This document shows positions 36,865 through 47,730 of a stretch of DNA of 64,000 bases, piece by piece (position 1 is the stretch's first letter; each line of letters starts with the position of its first letter). The stretch comes from an uncultured Pelagibacteraceae bacterium (GTDB lineage: Bacteria; Pseudomonadota; Alphaproteobacteria; Pelagibacterales; Pelagibacteraceae), in the NCBI GenBank assembly GCA_902573425.1, contig CACGJO010000001.1, forward strand, positions 300,673 to 364,672, in the 5' to 3' direction. The notes beneath the pieces are model-generated. The model saw nothing but the letters and a program-made list of their open reading frames with translations, was not told the origin of the DNA and did no database searches. Position numbers and translations under genes: made by a program.

Positions 36865-38430
36865 ATGTTTAAAAAAGTATTTAATTTACTAAAAATTTTA
36901 AGAAAACTATCAGTTTCTGGTGCCATAGATACAATCGATAATATAAAACCTGTGCCAGGTTTTTTGAAATTTATTATTTACCTTTTTTCAATTGGGTCAG
37001 CAAAAAAAACATATAATCAAAGTAAATCCTCTGGTGAAAAATTATGTGATTCACTTGAGAGTATGGGTCCTACGTTTATAAAGCTGGGACAGTTTCTTGC
37101 AACAAGACCAGATATTATCGGAGAAGAAATAGCAAAAAAATTAGAGAAATTACAAGATAAATTACCTGCATTTAATACAACTGAATCAAAGAGGATCATT
37201 AAAAATGAGATTGGTGAAAAATTTTATTCAAAAATTAAGACTATAAGTGAACCAATTGCAGCAGCCTCTATTGCACAGGTACATTTTGCCAAAATAGATA
37301 TTGACGGTTCTAAGAAGGATTTAGCGATCAAAATTCTTAGACCAGATATTCAAAAAATATTTAATGAAGAATTAGATGCATTAAACTTCCTCGCTTATTT
37401 AGTTGAGAATATTTTTACGAAAACTAAAAGATTGAGGTTGGTGGAAGTTATTTTTCTTCTAAAACAAATTACTAACATGGAGATGGATCTTCGTTTCGAA
37501 GCTGCAGCAGCTAGTGAACTTAGAGAGAACACCTTAAATGACAGGGGTATTAAAGTTCCGAAAATATATTGGAATTTTACGTCTAAGAAGATCTTAACTC
37601 TTGATCGAATTGAGGGTGTTTCTATAAGAGATACTTTAAAAATACAAAGTTTAAATATTGACTTAAAAAAACTTTCAACAAACTTAATACAAATATTTTT
37701 AAAACAAGCTGTAAGGGATGGATTTTTTCATGCCGATATGCATCAAGGTAATCTTTTTGTTGATAAGGATGGAAATATTGTTCCTGTTGATTTTGGCATT
37801 ATGGGTAGATTAGATAAAAATAATAGAAAATATTTAGCTGAAATTCTTTTTGGATTTATAAATAGAGATTATGATAAGGTCGCTGAAATGCATTTCTTAG
37901 CTGGGTTAGTTCCAGCTGAAACTTCGAAAGATGAATTAACGCAAGCGTTGAGATCTATCGGAGAGCCTATTTTTGGTCAGTCAATTAAGGATATTTCGGG
38001 GGCAAACTTACTAGGGCAGCTGTTTGAAATAACTGAAAAATTTAATATGCATACACAAACACAATTACTTCTTCTTCAAAAGACTATGGTTGTGGTTGAA
38101 GGAGTAGCAAGAAAAATGAATCCTGAAACAAATATTTGGGAAGTATCTCGGCCAGTTTTAGAAAATTGGATGAAAAGTGTGAAAGGACCTAAATCAACAA
38201 TAAACAGGACTATTGAAATATCTAAAGACATTTTACAAAAAATTCCTGATCTACCTAAGGTAATGGATAATGCTAATACAACTTTGCAAATGATTGCGGA
38301 AGGAAAGCTAAACTTAAACTCAATTTCAGGAAAAAATTTTGAGTTTGAAGAGTTGAGATTAAAAAATTTAAGAAACAATATAGTTATAGCTATTTTAGGT
38401 GTTGTAATAGGACTATTTATAGTATTTTAA
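36865..38430 (+). CDS. ubiB: Ubiquinone biosynthesis atypical kinase/ATPase UbiB
   Basis: I start at the ATG at 36865, just after the ubiE stop; the frame also opens at a TTG 15 bases earlier. The 521-residue product has the ABC1/ADCK KxGQ motif (FIKLGQFLATRPD), PIAAASIAQVH, FFHADMHQGNLFVD and VPVDFGIMGRL, plus C-terminal membrane helix NNIVIAILGVVIGLF. It is an ATPase needed for ubiquinone assembly at the membrane. Confidence 0.95.
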   Translation: MFKKVFNLLKILRKLSVSGAIDTIDNIKPVPGFLKFIIYLFSIGSAKKTYNQSKSSGEKLCDSLESMGPTFIKLGQFLATRPDIIGEEIAKKLEKLQDKLPAFNTTESKRIIKNEIGEKFYSKIKTISEPIAAASIAQVHFAKIDIDGSKKDLAIKILRPDIQKIFNEELDALNFLAYLVENIFTKTKRLRLVEVIFLLKQITNMEMDLRFEAAAASELRENTLNDRGIKVPKIYWNFTSKKILTLDRIEGVSIRDTLKIQSLNIDLKKLSTNLIQIFLKQAVRDGFFHADMHQGNLFVDKDGNIVPVDFGIMGRLDKNNRKYLAEILFGFINRDYDKVAEMHFLAGLVPAETSKDELTQALRSIGEPIFGQSIKDISGANLLGQLFEITEKFNMHTQTQLLLLQKTMVVVEGVARKMNPETNIWEVSRPVLENWMKSVKGPKSTINRTIEISKDILQKIPDLPKVMDNANTTLQMIAEGKLNLNSISGKNFEFEELRLKNLRNNIVIAILGVVIGLFIVF

Positions 38431-38436
38431 TAAGTA

Positions 38437-39660
38437 ATGAGTTTAGAAAATAAAAAAATTTTACTTATAATAGGCGGGGGGATTTCTGCTTATAAATCTC
38501 TTGATCTGATCAGGCTTCTTCAAAAAAAGAATTGTTCAGTGAAAGTTGTTTTGACAAAAAGTGGAAAAAAATTTGTAACTTCACTGTCATTGTCTTCTTT
38601 GTCAAAAAATAGAGTTTTTGAGGAGATTTTTGATGAAAAAAATAAGGGAAATATTGATCATATTTCTTTGTCTAGATGGGCTGATTTGATTATGGTTCTA
38701 CCTACTACGGCAAACTTCATGTTTAGGTTAAGTAAAGGAAGCGCTGAAGATCTTGCTTCAACTATTATTCTAGCATCTAATAAAGAAATATTTTTAGTTC
38801 CAGCAATGAATGTTAGAATGTGGGAGCATAAAGCTACCCAGAAAAATTTAAATATTCTCATGGATTATGGTTATAAATTTATTGGGCCTGAAGATGGCGA
38901 AATGGCATGTGGAGAGTATGGTAAAGGAAAAATGTCTAGCCCTCGTCAAATTTTATCATTTTTAGTTAGATTTTTTAAAAAGAGAGATTTGCTTAAAAGT
39001 AAAAAAATAAGGGCTATAGTCACAACCGGACCAACCAAAGAGTATATTGATCCGGTAAGATACATATCAAATGAGTCAAGTGGAAAACAAGGTTACGAAA
39101 TAGCTTTAGAATTGAGTCGTTTAGGTATTAAAACCACTCTGATATCAGGACCGACAAAACTGAAATATGATAATGAAATTAAAGTCAAAAAGGTAGTAAC
39201 TGGAAAAGAAATGTTAGAGGCAGTAAAAAGAAAACTGCCAACTCATATTGCAGTGTGCGCTGCAGCAGTTTCTGACTTTAAACCAATATCTTCGGAAAAG
39301 AATAAAATTAAAAAAAATCAAATCAAGGAAATTAAAATAGAGAAAAATTCAGATATTTTAAGTTTTCTTGGAAAAAATAATAGATTTAAACCTAAACTTT
39401 TAATTGGCTTTTCTGCTGAAACAGAAAACTTAATTAAAAACTCTAAAATTAAAATGCAGGAAAAGTTTTGTGATATGATAGTTGCAAATGACGTTTCAAA
39501 AAAAGACAGGGGATTCCATAGCGATTTTAATGAAGTATTAATAATTGATAAAAATGGAAAAATTGAAAAAGTTAAAAAAAATTCGAAAAAATTTGTTGCT
39601 TCAATCGTGGCTAAAAAAATTGTAGATACATTTCTCTCTAATGAAAAAAATCTCAATTAA
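38437..39660 (+). CDS. coaBC: Bifunctional phosphopantothenoylcysteine decarboxylase/synthetase
   Basis: The 407-residue product has an N-terminal flavin-dependent CoaC domain (GGGISAYKSLDLIR, PAMNVRMW, MACGEYGKGKM with the catalytic Cys) and a C-terminal CoaB synthetase domain (TTGPTKEYIDPVRYISNESSG, AAAVSDFKP, IVANDV). Together they perform two steps of coenzyme A synthesis. It overlaps the MoeB-type gene by 20 bases. The usual alphaproteobacterial follower, dut, is not here. Confidence 0.95.
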   Translation: MSLENKKILLIIGGGISAYKSLDLIRLLQKKNCSVKVVLTKSGKKFVTSLSLSSLSKNRVFEEIFDEKNKGNIDHISLSRWADLIMVLPTTANFMFRLSKGSAEDLASTIILASNKEIFLVPAMNVRMWEHKATQKNLNILMDYGYKFIGPEDGEMACGEYGKGKMSSPRQILSFLVRFFKKRDLLKSKKIRAIVTTGPTKEYIDPVRYISNESSGKQGYEIALELSRLGIKTTLISGPTKLKYDNEIKVKKVVTGKEMLEAVKRKLPTHIAVCAAAVSDFKPISSEKNKIKKNQIKEIKIEKNSDILSFLGKNNRFKPKLLIGFSAETENLIKNSKIKMQEKFCDMIVANDVSKKDRGFHSDFNEVLIIDKNGKIEKVKKNSKKFVASIVAKKIVDTFLSNEKNLN

Positions 39661-40402
39661 AGGTGAAGATTATCAAAAATATTATAAACAATTAATTCTT
39701 AAAAAAATTGGAATTATTGGACAAAGAAAAATTATAAATTCAAAAGTTCTAGTAATAGGTGCTGGAGGATTAGGCTGTCCATTAATTTTATATTTAGCCT
39801 ATTCCGGGGTTGGTAATATTGGAATTGTAGATAACGATATAATAGAAATCTCAAATTTGAGTAGACAAATTCTATTTACAAAGAGAGACATTGGCAAAAA
39901 GAAAGTTATAGTTGCAAAAAAAATAATAAAAAAAATTAATAATAAAATTACTGTTAATATTTATAAAAATAAAATTGACAAAAATAACATTGATAAAATT
40001 GGGAAAAATTATCCTATTATATGTGACGGAACAGATAACTTTAAAACAAGATACTTGATAAATGATTATTGTATAAAGAACAAAAAAATACTTATCTCTG
40101 CTGCTATAAATAAATTTGATGGACAATTATTTAATTTTGATTTCAGAAATAAATCAGCCTGTTTTAGGTGTTTTATGCCTCAAATTCCAACTGATGAAGT
40201 AAATTGTCAGAGTGATGGAATTATGACTACACTTGCAGGCATGGCTGGTTCACTTCAGGCTAATGAGGTAATAAAATCTATTTTGAATATTAAAAGTAAA
40301 AAGAAGGGCAATCTTTTAATTTTTAACTCACTTAATTCTGATTTTAGAACTGTTAGATTGTTAAAAAATCCTGATTGTAAAAATAAAAATTTACATGGTT
40401 AA
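39641..40402 (+). CDS. MoeB/ThiF-type sulfur-carrier adenylyltransferase
   Basis: The 253-residue product has the nucleotide-binding GAGGLGCPLILYLAYSGVG, NLSRQILF, CDGTDNFKTRYLINDYC and LAGMAGSLQANEVIK. It would adenylate the C-terminal glycine of a ubiquitin-like sulfur carrier (MoaD or ThiS). The first zinc pair CFRC is present, but the second, normally CxxC near the C-terminus, reads CKNK, so one zinc ligand is missing. MoeB and ThiF cannot be told apart here. Confidence 0.85.
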   Translation: MKKISIKGEDYQKYYKQLILKKIGIIGQRKIINSKVLVIGAGGLGCPLILYLAYSGVGNIGIVDNDIIEISNLSRQILFTKRDIGKKKVIVAKKIIKKINNKITVNIYKNKIDKNNIDKIGKNYPIICDGTDNFKTRYLINDYCIKNKKILISAAINKFDGQLFNFDFRNKSACFRCFMPQIPTDEVNCQSDGIMTTLAGMAGSLQANEVIKSILNIKSKKKGNLLIFNSLNSDFRTVRLLKNPDCKNKNLHG

Positions 40403-40841
40403 GATAATATTTTTTTTATTTTTATTTATTTTCACGATAAATAATTCATTTGCTGAGACAGAGTATTACCTGACTCTCAGAAGTAGTAAAGTGAATTTAA
40501 GACAAGGCCCATCTTTAAATCATCCTATAAAATTAGTTTACAATAAAAAGTTTTTGCCAGTATTAATTCTTGATAAATCATATAATTTCAGAAAAATAAA
40601 AGATCATGAAAATAATTCAGGATGGATTCATATTTCACAGTTATCTAAAAAAAAAGCTGCATTAAACATTAAAGATAAATCAATTATTTTTAGAAAACCC
40701 TCAGAATATTCAAAACCTTTGGCTGTAGTTCAAGAAGGAAGGTTGTGTTTAATTAAAAAGTGTAAAGCTGATTGGTGTAAAATAAAAACAGGGAAATTTA
40801 CAGGTTGGATAAAGAGAGAGAATTTGGTTGGTAGGCTTTAA
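40395..40841 (+). CDS. Secreted bacterial SH3-domain protein
   Basis: A signal peptide (residues about 1-20, ending SFAE) precedes two SH3b-like repeats: LRSSKVNLRQGPSLNHPI...GWIHISQL and IIFRKPSEYSKPL...TGWIKRENLVG. Such domains bind cell-wall peptides or partner proteins in the periplasm. A pair of Cys (CLIKKC) and a third (WCKI) in the second repeat could form a disulfide. The precise role is unknown. It overlaps the adenylyltransferase gene by 8 bases. Confidence 0.8.
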   Translation: MVKIIFFLFLFIFTINNSFAETEYYLTLRSSKVNLRQGPSLNHPIKLVYNKKFLPVLILDKSYNFRKIKDHENNSGWIHISQLSKKKAALNIKDKSIIFRKPSEYSKPLAVVQEGRLCLIKKCKADWCKIKTGKFTGWIKRENLVGRL

Positions 40842-40845
40842 TTCA

Positions 40846-41091
40846 TTATTTCTTCATTACTTTTGAAGCCCAAAATTTATCTAGTAAAAAATACCAAACA
40901 GAATTTGCTAAAGGTTCAACTATTGCATCTGTTAAAGCTATATAAAAAGATACATCAGCAACCAGCATCAATACTGTAATCGCGATTACAAAGTGACCAA
41001 TTGTGTAAACAATTGTTCTTAGTATTGATCCTTTGTTTGTATCGTAAATTTTTTTGGAGGCATTAAATATGCCAGATGTTAATTCTGTCAT
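40846..41091 (-). CDS. DUF2061-like small membrane protein
   Basis: The 81-residue product has two hydrophobic stretches (about residues 25-45 and 48-70) and SILRTIVYTIGHFVIAITVL plus EPLANSVWYFLLDKFW, which resembles DUF2061 proteins. Function is unknown. It sits one base after katG's stop on the same strand, so it is probably co-transcribed with katG and under the same Irr-type control. Confidence 0.65.
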   Translation of the reverse strand: MTELTSGIFNASKKIYDTNKGSILRTIVYTIGHFVIAITVLMLVADVSFYIALTDAIVEPLANSVWYFLLDKFWASKVMKK

Positions 41092-41092
41092 T

Positions 41093-43333
<2,241 letters not shown>

Positions 43334-43356
43334 TACACCAAGATCTGATTTTGAGA

Positions 43357-43779
43357 CTAATTATTATTTTCTAATCTTATTACAACTTCAACGTTTTTAA
43401 TTTTCTTGCCTTTTGGGGCCTCTGGAAGTTTCTGAAAGGTAATTTTGTCGCTCTTAATATCAATCACCTTTCCATTATCAAAGAAGTGGTGATGAGAAGA
43501 AATATTCGTATCATAGTATGATGTGTTATTTTCTAGAGAGAATTCTTTTAAATAACCTGCACTTTTTAGTGCATGCACCGTATTATAAAAAGTTGCTGTC
43601 GAAATTTTTTTTGATCTTTTTAAATTCATAGAGTTTCTTAATTCTTCAACTGTGAAATGGAATGTTTTTTTTCTATTAAAGAGAAATTTGCTTATTTCTA
43701 CTCTTTGATTTGTAGGTCTAAGACCTGAAGATCTGAGTTTATCTATAAAAATCTTGTTTTTATTATTATTTTTTTGCAT
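43357..43779 (-). CDS. irr: Iron response regulator Irr (Fur family)
   Basis: I start at the ATG at 43779 (140 residues); a longer frame opens only at a TTG. The winged helix (LRPTNQRVEISKFLF, ISTATFYNTVHALKSAGYL) is followed by TSYYDTNISSHHHFF, whose HHH motif is the haem-binding site of Irr, and by LPEAPKGKKIKNVEVVIRLE, the Irr C-terminus. Irr represses or activates iron and haem genes according to haem status. It is divergent from fabA, the neighbour irr has in many alphaproteobacteria, and katG lies downstream. Confidence 0.92.
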   Translation of the reverse strand: MQKNNNKNKIFIDKLRSSGLRPTNQRVEISKFLFNRKKTFHFTVEELRNSMNLKRSKKISTATFYNTVHALKSAGYLKEFSLENNTSYYDTNISSHHHFFDNGKVIDIKSDKITFQKLPEAPKGKKIKNVEVVIRLENNN

Positions 43780-43804
43780 TAACTTACTGTATAATTTTTT
43801 CAAT

Positions 43805-43832
43805 TTTATATATGATATTGCTAAAAACTCAA
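43805..43832 (-). promoter_or_regulatory. Candidate irr promoter
   Basis: On the minus strand TTGAGT (43832-43827) and TATAAA (43810-43805) are 16 bases apart, about 25 bases before the irr ATG, within the 72-base irr/fabA divergent gap. Confidence 0.35.
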
Positions 43833-43851
43833 GCAATTGTTACCTTTCAAA

Positions 43852-44358
43852 ATGAAACAAAAAAACAGCTACAACTATAACGAATTAATTGAATGCGCAA
43901 ACGGTAACTTGTTTGGTGAAGGGAATGCACGTTTACCAGCGCCACCAATGTTAATGTTTGATAGAATTACACACATAAAATCAGATGAAGGCAAATTTAA
44001 AAAGGGTACCGTAAAAGCTGAGCTAGATATAAAAGATAAAATGTGGTTCTTTGATTGCCATTTTAAGGCTGATCCTGTTATGCCTGGATGTCTGGGGTTA
44101 GATGCGATGTGGCAATTAGTTGGTTTCTACCTTGGGTGGATTGGTGAACCAGGTAAAGGACGTGCTTTAGGTGTAAATTCTGTTAGATTTACTGGTGAAG
44201 TTATAAAAAAAGTAAAAATGGCGACTTATGAAGTAGATATGAAAAAAGTTTTAAAAACTGAAGGTGGAACTGTTGGTTTTGCAGACGGGATTTTGAAAGC
44301 TGATGGTAAACAGATATATACTGCAGAAAATTTGAAAGTAGGAGTTTATAAACAATGA
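43852..44358 (+). CDS. fabA: 3-hydroxydecanoyl-ACP dehydratase/isomerase
   Basis: I start at the ATG at 43852 (168 residues); the frame also opens at a TTG 15 bases earlier. LPAPPMLMFDRI, the catalytic His in WFFDCHFKADPVMPGC and the catalytic Asp in LGLDAMWQLVGFYLGW are the FabA set. It dehydrates and isomerises the C10 intermediate, the branch point for unsaturated fatty acids. It overlaps fabB by 4 bases (ATGA). Confidence 0.97.
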   Translation: MKQKNSYNYNELIECANGNLFGEGNARLPAPPMLMFDRITHIKSDEGKFKKGTVKAELDIKDKMWFFDCHFKADPVMPGCLGLDAMWQLVGFYLGWIGEPGKGRALGVNSVRFTGEVIKKVKMATYEVDMKKVLKTEGGTVGFADGILKADGKQIYTAENLKVGVYKQ

Positions 44359-45566
44359 AGAGGGTTGTCGTAACAGGTATTGGAATTGTTTCTTGTCTTG
44401 GGAATAATCAAAACGAAGTTTATGATTCACTCATAAATAGTAAATCAGGTATTTCTTTCGCAGAAGAATATAAAGAGCACAATTTGAAAAGTAATGTACA
44501 CGGAAAACCTAATATAAAGCTTGAAGATCATGTTGACAGAAAAGCATTAAGATTTATGGGGAACGGATCGGCATATAACTATGTGGCGATGAAAGAAGCA
44601 ATAACTGATTCTGGTTTGGAAGATAAAGATGTAAGTAATGTCGATTCAGGTATGGTAATGGGTTCAGGCGGTCCTTCAATTGAGAATGTTATTTTAGCTG
44701 CGGATAAAACTAGAGAAAAAAATCCAAAAAAAATGGGACCATTTATTGTACCAAGAACTATGGCAAGCACTGCTTCAGCAACTTTGGCAGTTCCTTTTAA
44801 AATAAAAGGAGTTAACTACACGATAAGTTCAGCTTGTGCTACTAGCGGTCACTGTATTGGTAATGCAATGGAACTTATTCAGTTTGGAAAACAAAAAATT
44901 ATTTTTGCAGGTGGAAGTGATGAAATTCATTTTGCTATGACAGCTATGTTCGATGCAATGACTGCACTTTCTTCAAAATATAATGACAATCCACAGAAGG
45001 CTTCTAGGCCATACGACAAGACAAGAGACGGTTTCGTGATTGCTGGAGGAGCGGGAGTTTTAGTTTTAGAAGAACTTGAGCATGCTAAAGCAAGAGGAGC
45101 AAAAATTTATGCAGAATTGACAGGTTATGGAGCAACTTCCGATGGTTTTGATATGGTTGCACCTTCAGGAGAAGGGGCGACTAGGTGTATGAACTTAGCA
45201 TTAAAGACAACTAGAAACAAAATTGATTATATTAACACCCATGGTACATCAACTCCGGTTGGAGATATAACAGAATTAAAAGCTATAAAGGATGCATTCA
45301 AAGATAAAATACCAAAAATCAGTTCAACAAAATCTCTATCTGGTCACCCACTAGGCGCTGCTTCAGTTCATGAGGCTATTTATTCTTTAATAATGATGAA
45401 AAATAATTTTATTGCAGCATCTTGTAACGTTAATCAAATGGATGAGTCAGCACAAAAGTTCCCAATTGTTACGAAAGTTGAAAAGGATGTAAAATTAAAT
45501 TCTGTTATGTCTAATAGCTTTGGTTTTGGTGGAACAAACGCAACATTAATTTTTGAAAAGGTTTAA
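44355..45566 (+). CDS. fabB: 3-oxoacyl-ACP synthase I
   Basis: The 403-residue condensing enzyme has the Cys-His-His triad: SSACATSGHCIG, NTHGTSTPVGD and SGHPLGAASVHE. Coupling to fabA (ATGA overlap) and the two-His triad point to FabB, which elongates the unsaturated branch, rather than FabF. fabI follows after two bases. Confidence 0.95.
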   Translation: MKRVVVTGIGIVSCLGNNQNEVYDSLINSKSGISFAEEYKEHNLKSNVHGKPNIKLEDHVDRKALRFMGNGSAYNYVAMKEAITDSGLEDKDVSNVDSGMVMGSGGPSIENVILAADKTREKNPKKMGPFIVPRTMASTASATLAVPFKIKGVNYTISSACATSGHCIGNAMELIQFGKQKIIFAGGSDEIHFAMTAMFDAMTALSSKYNDNPQKASRPYDKTRDGFVIAGGAGVLVLEELEHAKARGAKIYAELTGYGATSDGFDMVAPSGEGATRCMNLALKTTRNKIDYINTHGTSTPVGDITELKAIKDAFKDKIPKISSTKSLSGHPLGAASVHEAIYSLIMMKNNFIAASCNVNQMDESAQKFPIVTKVEKDVKLNSVMSNSFGFGGTNATLIFEKV

Positions 45567-45568
45567 AA

Positions 45569-46354
45569 ATGGATTTAGTTAAGGGTAAAAAAGGTTTAAT
45601 CATGGGTGTTGCTAATGAAAGATCTATAGCATGGGGCATATCAAAAAAACTTGCTGAAAATGGCGCTGAATTAGCATTTACGTACTTTGGTGATGCTCTG
45701 AAAAAAAGAGTAACTCCTTTGGCAGAATCTATTAATTCAAAATTTATTTTAAATTGTAATGTAGAAAATAAAGAAGATATTGTTAAAACTTTTCAAGAGG
45801 TCAAGAGTAAATGGAATGAAATTGATTTTGTTGTTCACGCAATTGCATTTTCAGATAGAGCGGAACTATCAGGTAAATATATTGATACATCAAGAGAAAA
45901 TTTTAAAAAAAGTATGTTGGTTTCGTGTTTTTCTTTTACTGAGATAGCTAAAGAGGCTTCAAAAATAATGAAAAGTGGTTCTAGCATGTTGACTCTAACT
46001 TACGAGTCAACAAAAGTAATTCCAAATTATAATGTAATGGGAGTATGTAAGGCTGCATTAGAGTCGAGCGTAAAGTATATTGCAAAAGACTTGGGTTCTA
46101 AAGGTATTAGAGTTAATGCAATAAGCGCTGGACCAATTAAAACTTTAGCAGCATCTGCTGTAGGTGATGCAAAATTTCTTTATAAATGGAGCGCTGATCA
46201 TTCTTTTTTAAAAAGAAATGTTGATATAAATGATGTGGGAAAATCAGCATTATATTTATTAAGTAATTTAAGTGATGGAGTAACTGGAGAAATACATTAT
46301 GTAGATGCGGGTTACAACAAAGCTGGGATGCCAGATCCAAAAAACATCACTTAA
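45569..46354 (+). CDS. fabI: Enoyl-ACP reductase (NADH)
   Basis: The 261-residue short-chain dehydrogenase has the FabI start GKKGLIMGVANERSIAWGI, HAIAFSDR, the YNVMGVCK Tyr-x6-Lys pair and ISAGPIKTLAAS. It reduces enoyl-ACP in the last step of each elongation cycle. It closes the fabA-fabB-fabI operon beside irr, an arrangement recurrent in alphaproteobacteria. Confidence 0.96.
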   Translation: MDLVKGKKGLIMGVANERSIAWGISKKLAENGAELAFTYFGDALKKRVTPLAESINSKFILNCNVENKEDIVKTFQEVKSKWNEIDFVVHAIAFSDRAELSGKYIDTSRENFKKSMLVSCFSFTEIAKEASKIMKSGSSMLTLTYESTKVIPNYNVMGVCKAALESSVKYIAKDLGSKGIRVNAISAGPIKTLAASAVGDAKFLYKWSADHSFLKRNVDINDVGKSALYLLSNLSDGVTGEIHYVDAGYNKAGMPDPKNIT

Positions 46355-46380
46355 TCAAAAAAAACTTAAAAAATAATTAA

Positions 46381-46899
46381 ATGGTAAAATTTAATAAAAA
46401 AATAAAAGAAAAGTTTGAAAACTTTTTTGACTGGATAAAGGGAGCTGAATTAGTCGAACTTGATTCTTGCGATGTAAATGAAGACCCAATTAGACCAGAA
46501 CTTGATGTTAAATTTAGAACCAGCCATGGACGAAAAATTTATGGTGTAAAATATAAAAAAGAAATATGTGCAATAATGTGCTTTGGTTTCACAAATGAAA
46601 TTCCAAAAACAATTGAAGAATTTGACTTAATGACTCGAGACGCGCAATTGCAAAGTGCCTCGTGGAGAAATCAAAAGGTTGGTAAAATAGCGATTGCATA
46701 CACTGTTTGGTCTAAGAAAAAAGGTGGGGGAAAATTAATCGTAAAAGAAGCATTTAAAAAAATAAAGAAATCAAACCATCTTAATAGATTGGTTACTTTG
46801 TCTCCTCTAACAGAAATGGCAAGAAATTTTCACTTGAGAAATGGTGCAAAAGAACTTAGCATAAATGAAAAAACTCAAAATTTTGAATATATAATTTAA
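46381..46899 (+). CDS. Divergent GNAT-like protein, function unknown
   Basis: The 172-residue product has, in its second half, a stretch resembling the acetyl-CoA-binding part of GNAT acetyltransferases (AIAYTVWSKKKGGGKLIVKEAF and ARNFHLRNGAKEL). The first half is not recognised. It follows fabI by 26 bases on the same strand and could be the end of that operon. No substrate can be proposed; the fold itself is only a by-eye match. Confidence 0.6.
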   Translation: MVKFNKKIKEKFENFFDWIKGAELVELDSCDVNEDPIRPELDVKFRTSHGRKIYGVKYKKEICAIMCFGFTNEIPKTIEEFDLMTRDAQLQSASWRNQKVGKIAIAYTVWSKKKGGGKLIVKEAFKKIKKSNHLNRLVTLSPLTEMARNFHLRNGAKELSINEKTQNFEYII

Positions 46900-46905
46900 A
46901 AATTT

Positions 46906-47664
46906 TTATCTATATTTAAATTTTCTTATATTAATTAGTGTCAATTTCATTAAGTCTCTTATTATTTTTGTAGATTTATTATCAGAGCTTTTTTTTATCA
47001 ATTCATCAAAATTTTTAATTTTATTTCTATTAATTTCAATAAACTTTTTAAACCTTTGAAGATGATTTTCATCCCAATAATTCAAGTGAATCTGTGTGGA
47101 TTGTATACCGAAAGGTAACATTATTTCTTTATAAAAAAGTTGGGGAATAAAAGTCAAATTATGATCTTTATATGGAAATAAACCATATCCATCTATTACT
47201 ATTTTTATATCATTTTCAAATAGAGCTTTAAAAGTATTGCTATCATAAGTATGGTTTGGAGCAAAAAAGGATTTGATCGAAATTCCTTCGCTTAATAATC
47301 TTTCTTTCCCCATTTTTATTTTTTTGTATTGATGAGAATACTCGTGCCCACAAAATTCAGATGGTCCACCGTATTTAAAAAAATCACTAAATTTAGTTTC
47401 ATTATCATAAACGTGATTAAAACCATGCATAGATATTTCCCAGTTTTTTTCTTTCCAAGAATGAACACGTTTCCAAAAATTTGAATTTTTCGGAAATTTT
47501 AATAATTCTTTATCTTTATTTTCAGGAATAATTCCAAGTAATGGTTTTATGTTAAATTTATCAAACAATAGCTCACATTGATCCATAAATTTCCAGTTCA
47601 TATTCTCAGCTATATCATCAACTCTAATTAATAAACCAGTGTTATTACTTAAAAAGTTTTTCAT
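46906..47664 (-). CDS. DUF2334-like polysaccharide deacetylase-fold protein
   Basis: The 252-residue product has the metal-site pair RVDDIAENMNWKF near the N-terminus and EISMHGFNHVY in the middle, then FFAPNHTYDSNTFKAL, resembling DUF2334 members of the NodB/carbohydrate-esterase-4 superfamily. There is no signal peptide, so it is probably cytoplasmic and acts on an activated sugar or lipid-linked precursor. It lies beside a GNAT-family gene on the same strand, suggesting a sugar-modification pair. Confidence 0.75.
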   Translation of the reverse strand: MKNFLSNNTGLLIRVDDIAENMNWKFMDQCELLFDKFNIKPLLGIIPENKDKELLKFPKNSNFWKRVHSWKEKNWEISMHGFNHVYDNETKFSDFFKYGGPSEFCGHEYSHQYKKIKMGKERLLSEGISIKSFFAPNHTYDSNTFKALFENDIKIVIDGYGLFPYKDHNLTFIPQLFYKEIMLPFGIQSTQIHLNYWDENHLQRFKKFIEINRNKIKNFDELIKKSSDNKSTKIIRDLMKLTLINIRKFKYR

Positions 47665-47730
47665 AATTTTTTAAATATTAAAATACATTTTAATTTAATT
47701 ACGGTCAAATTAGGAATTCTATTTACTAAT

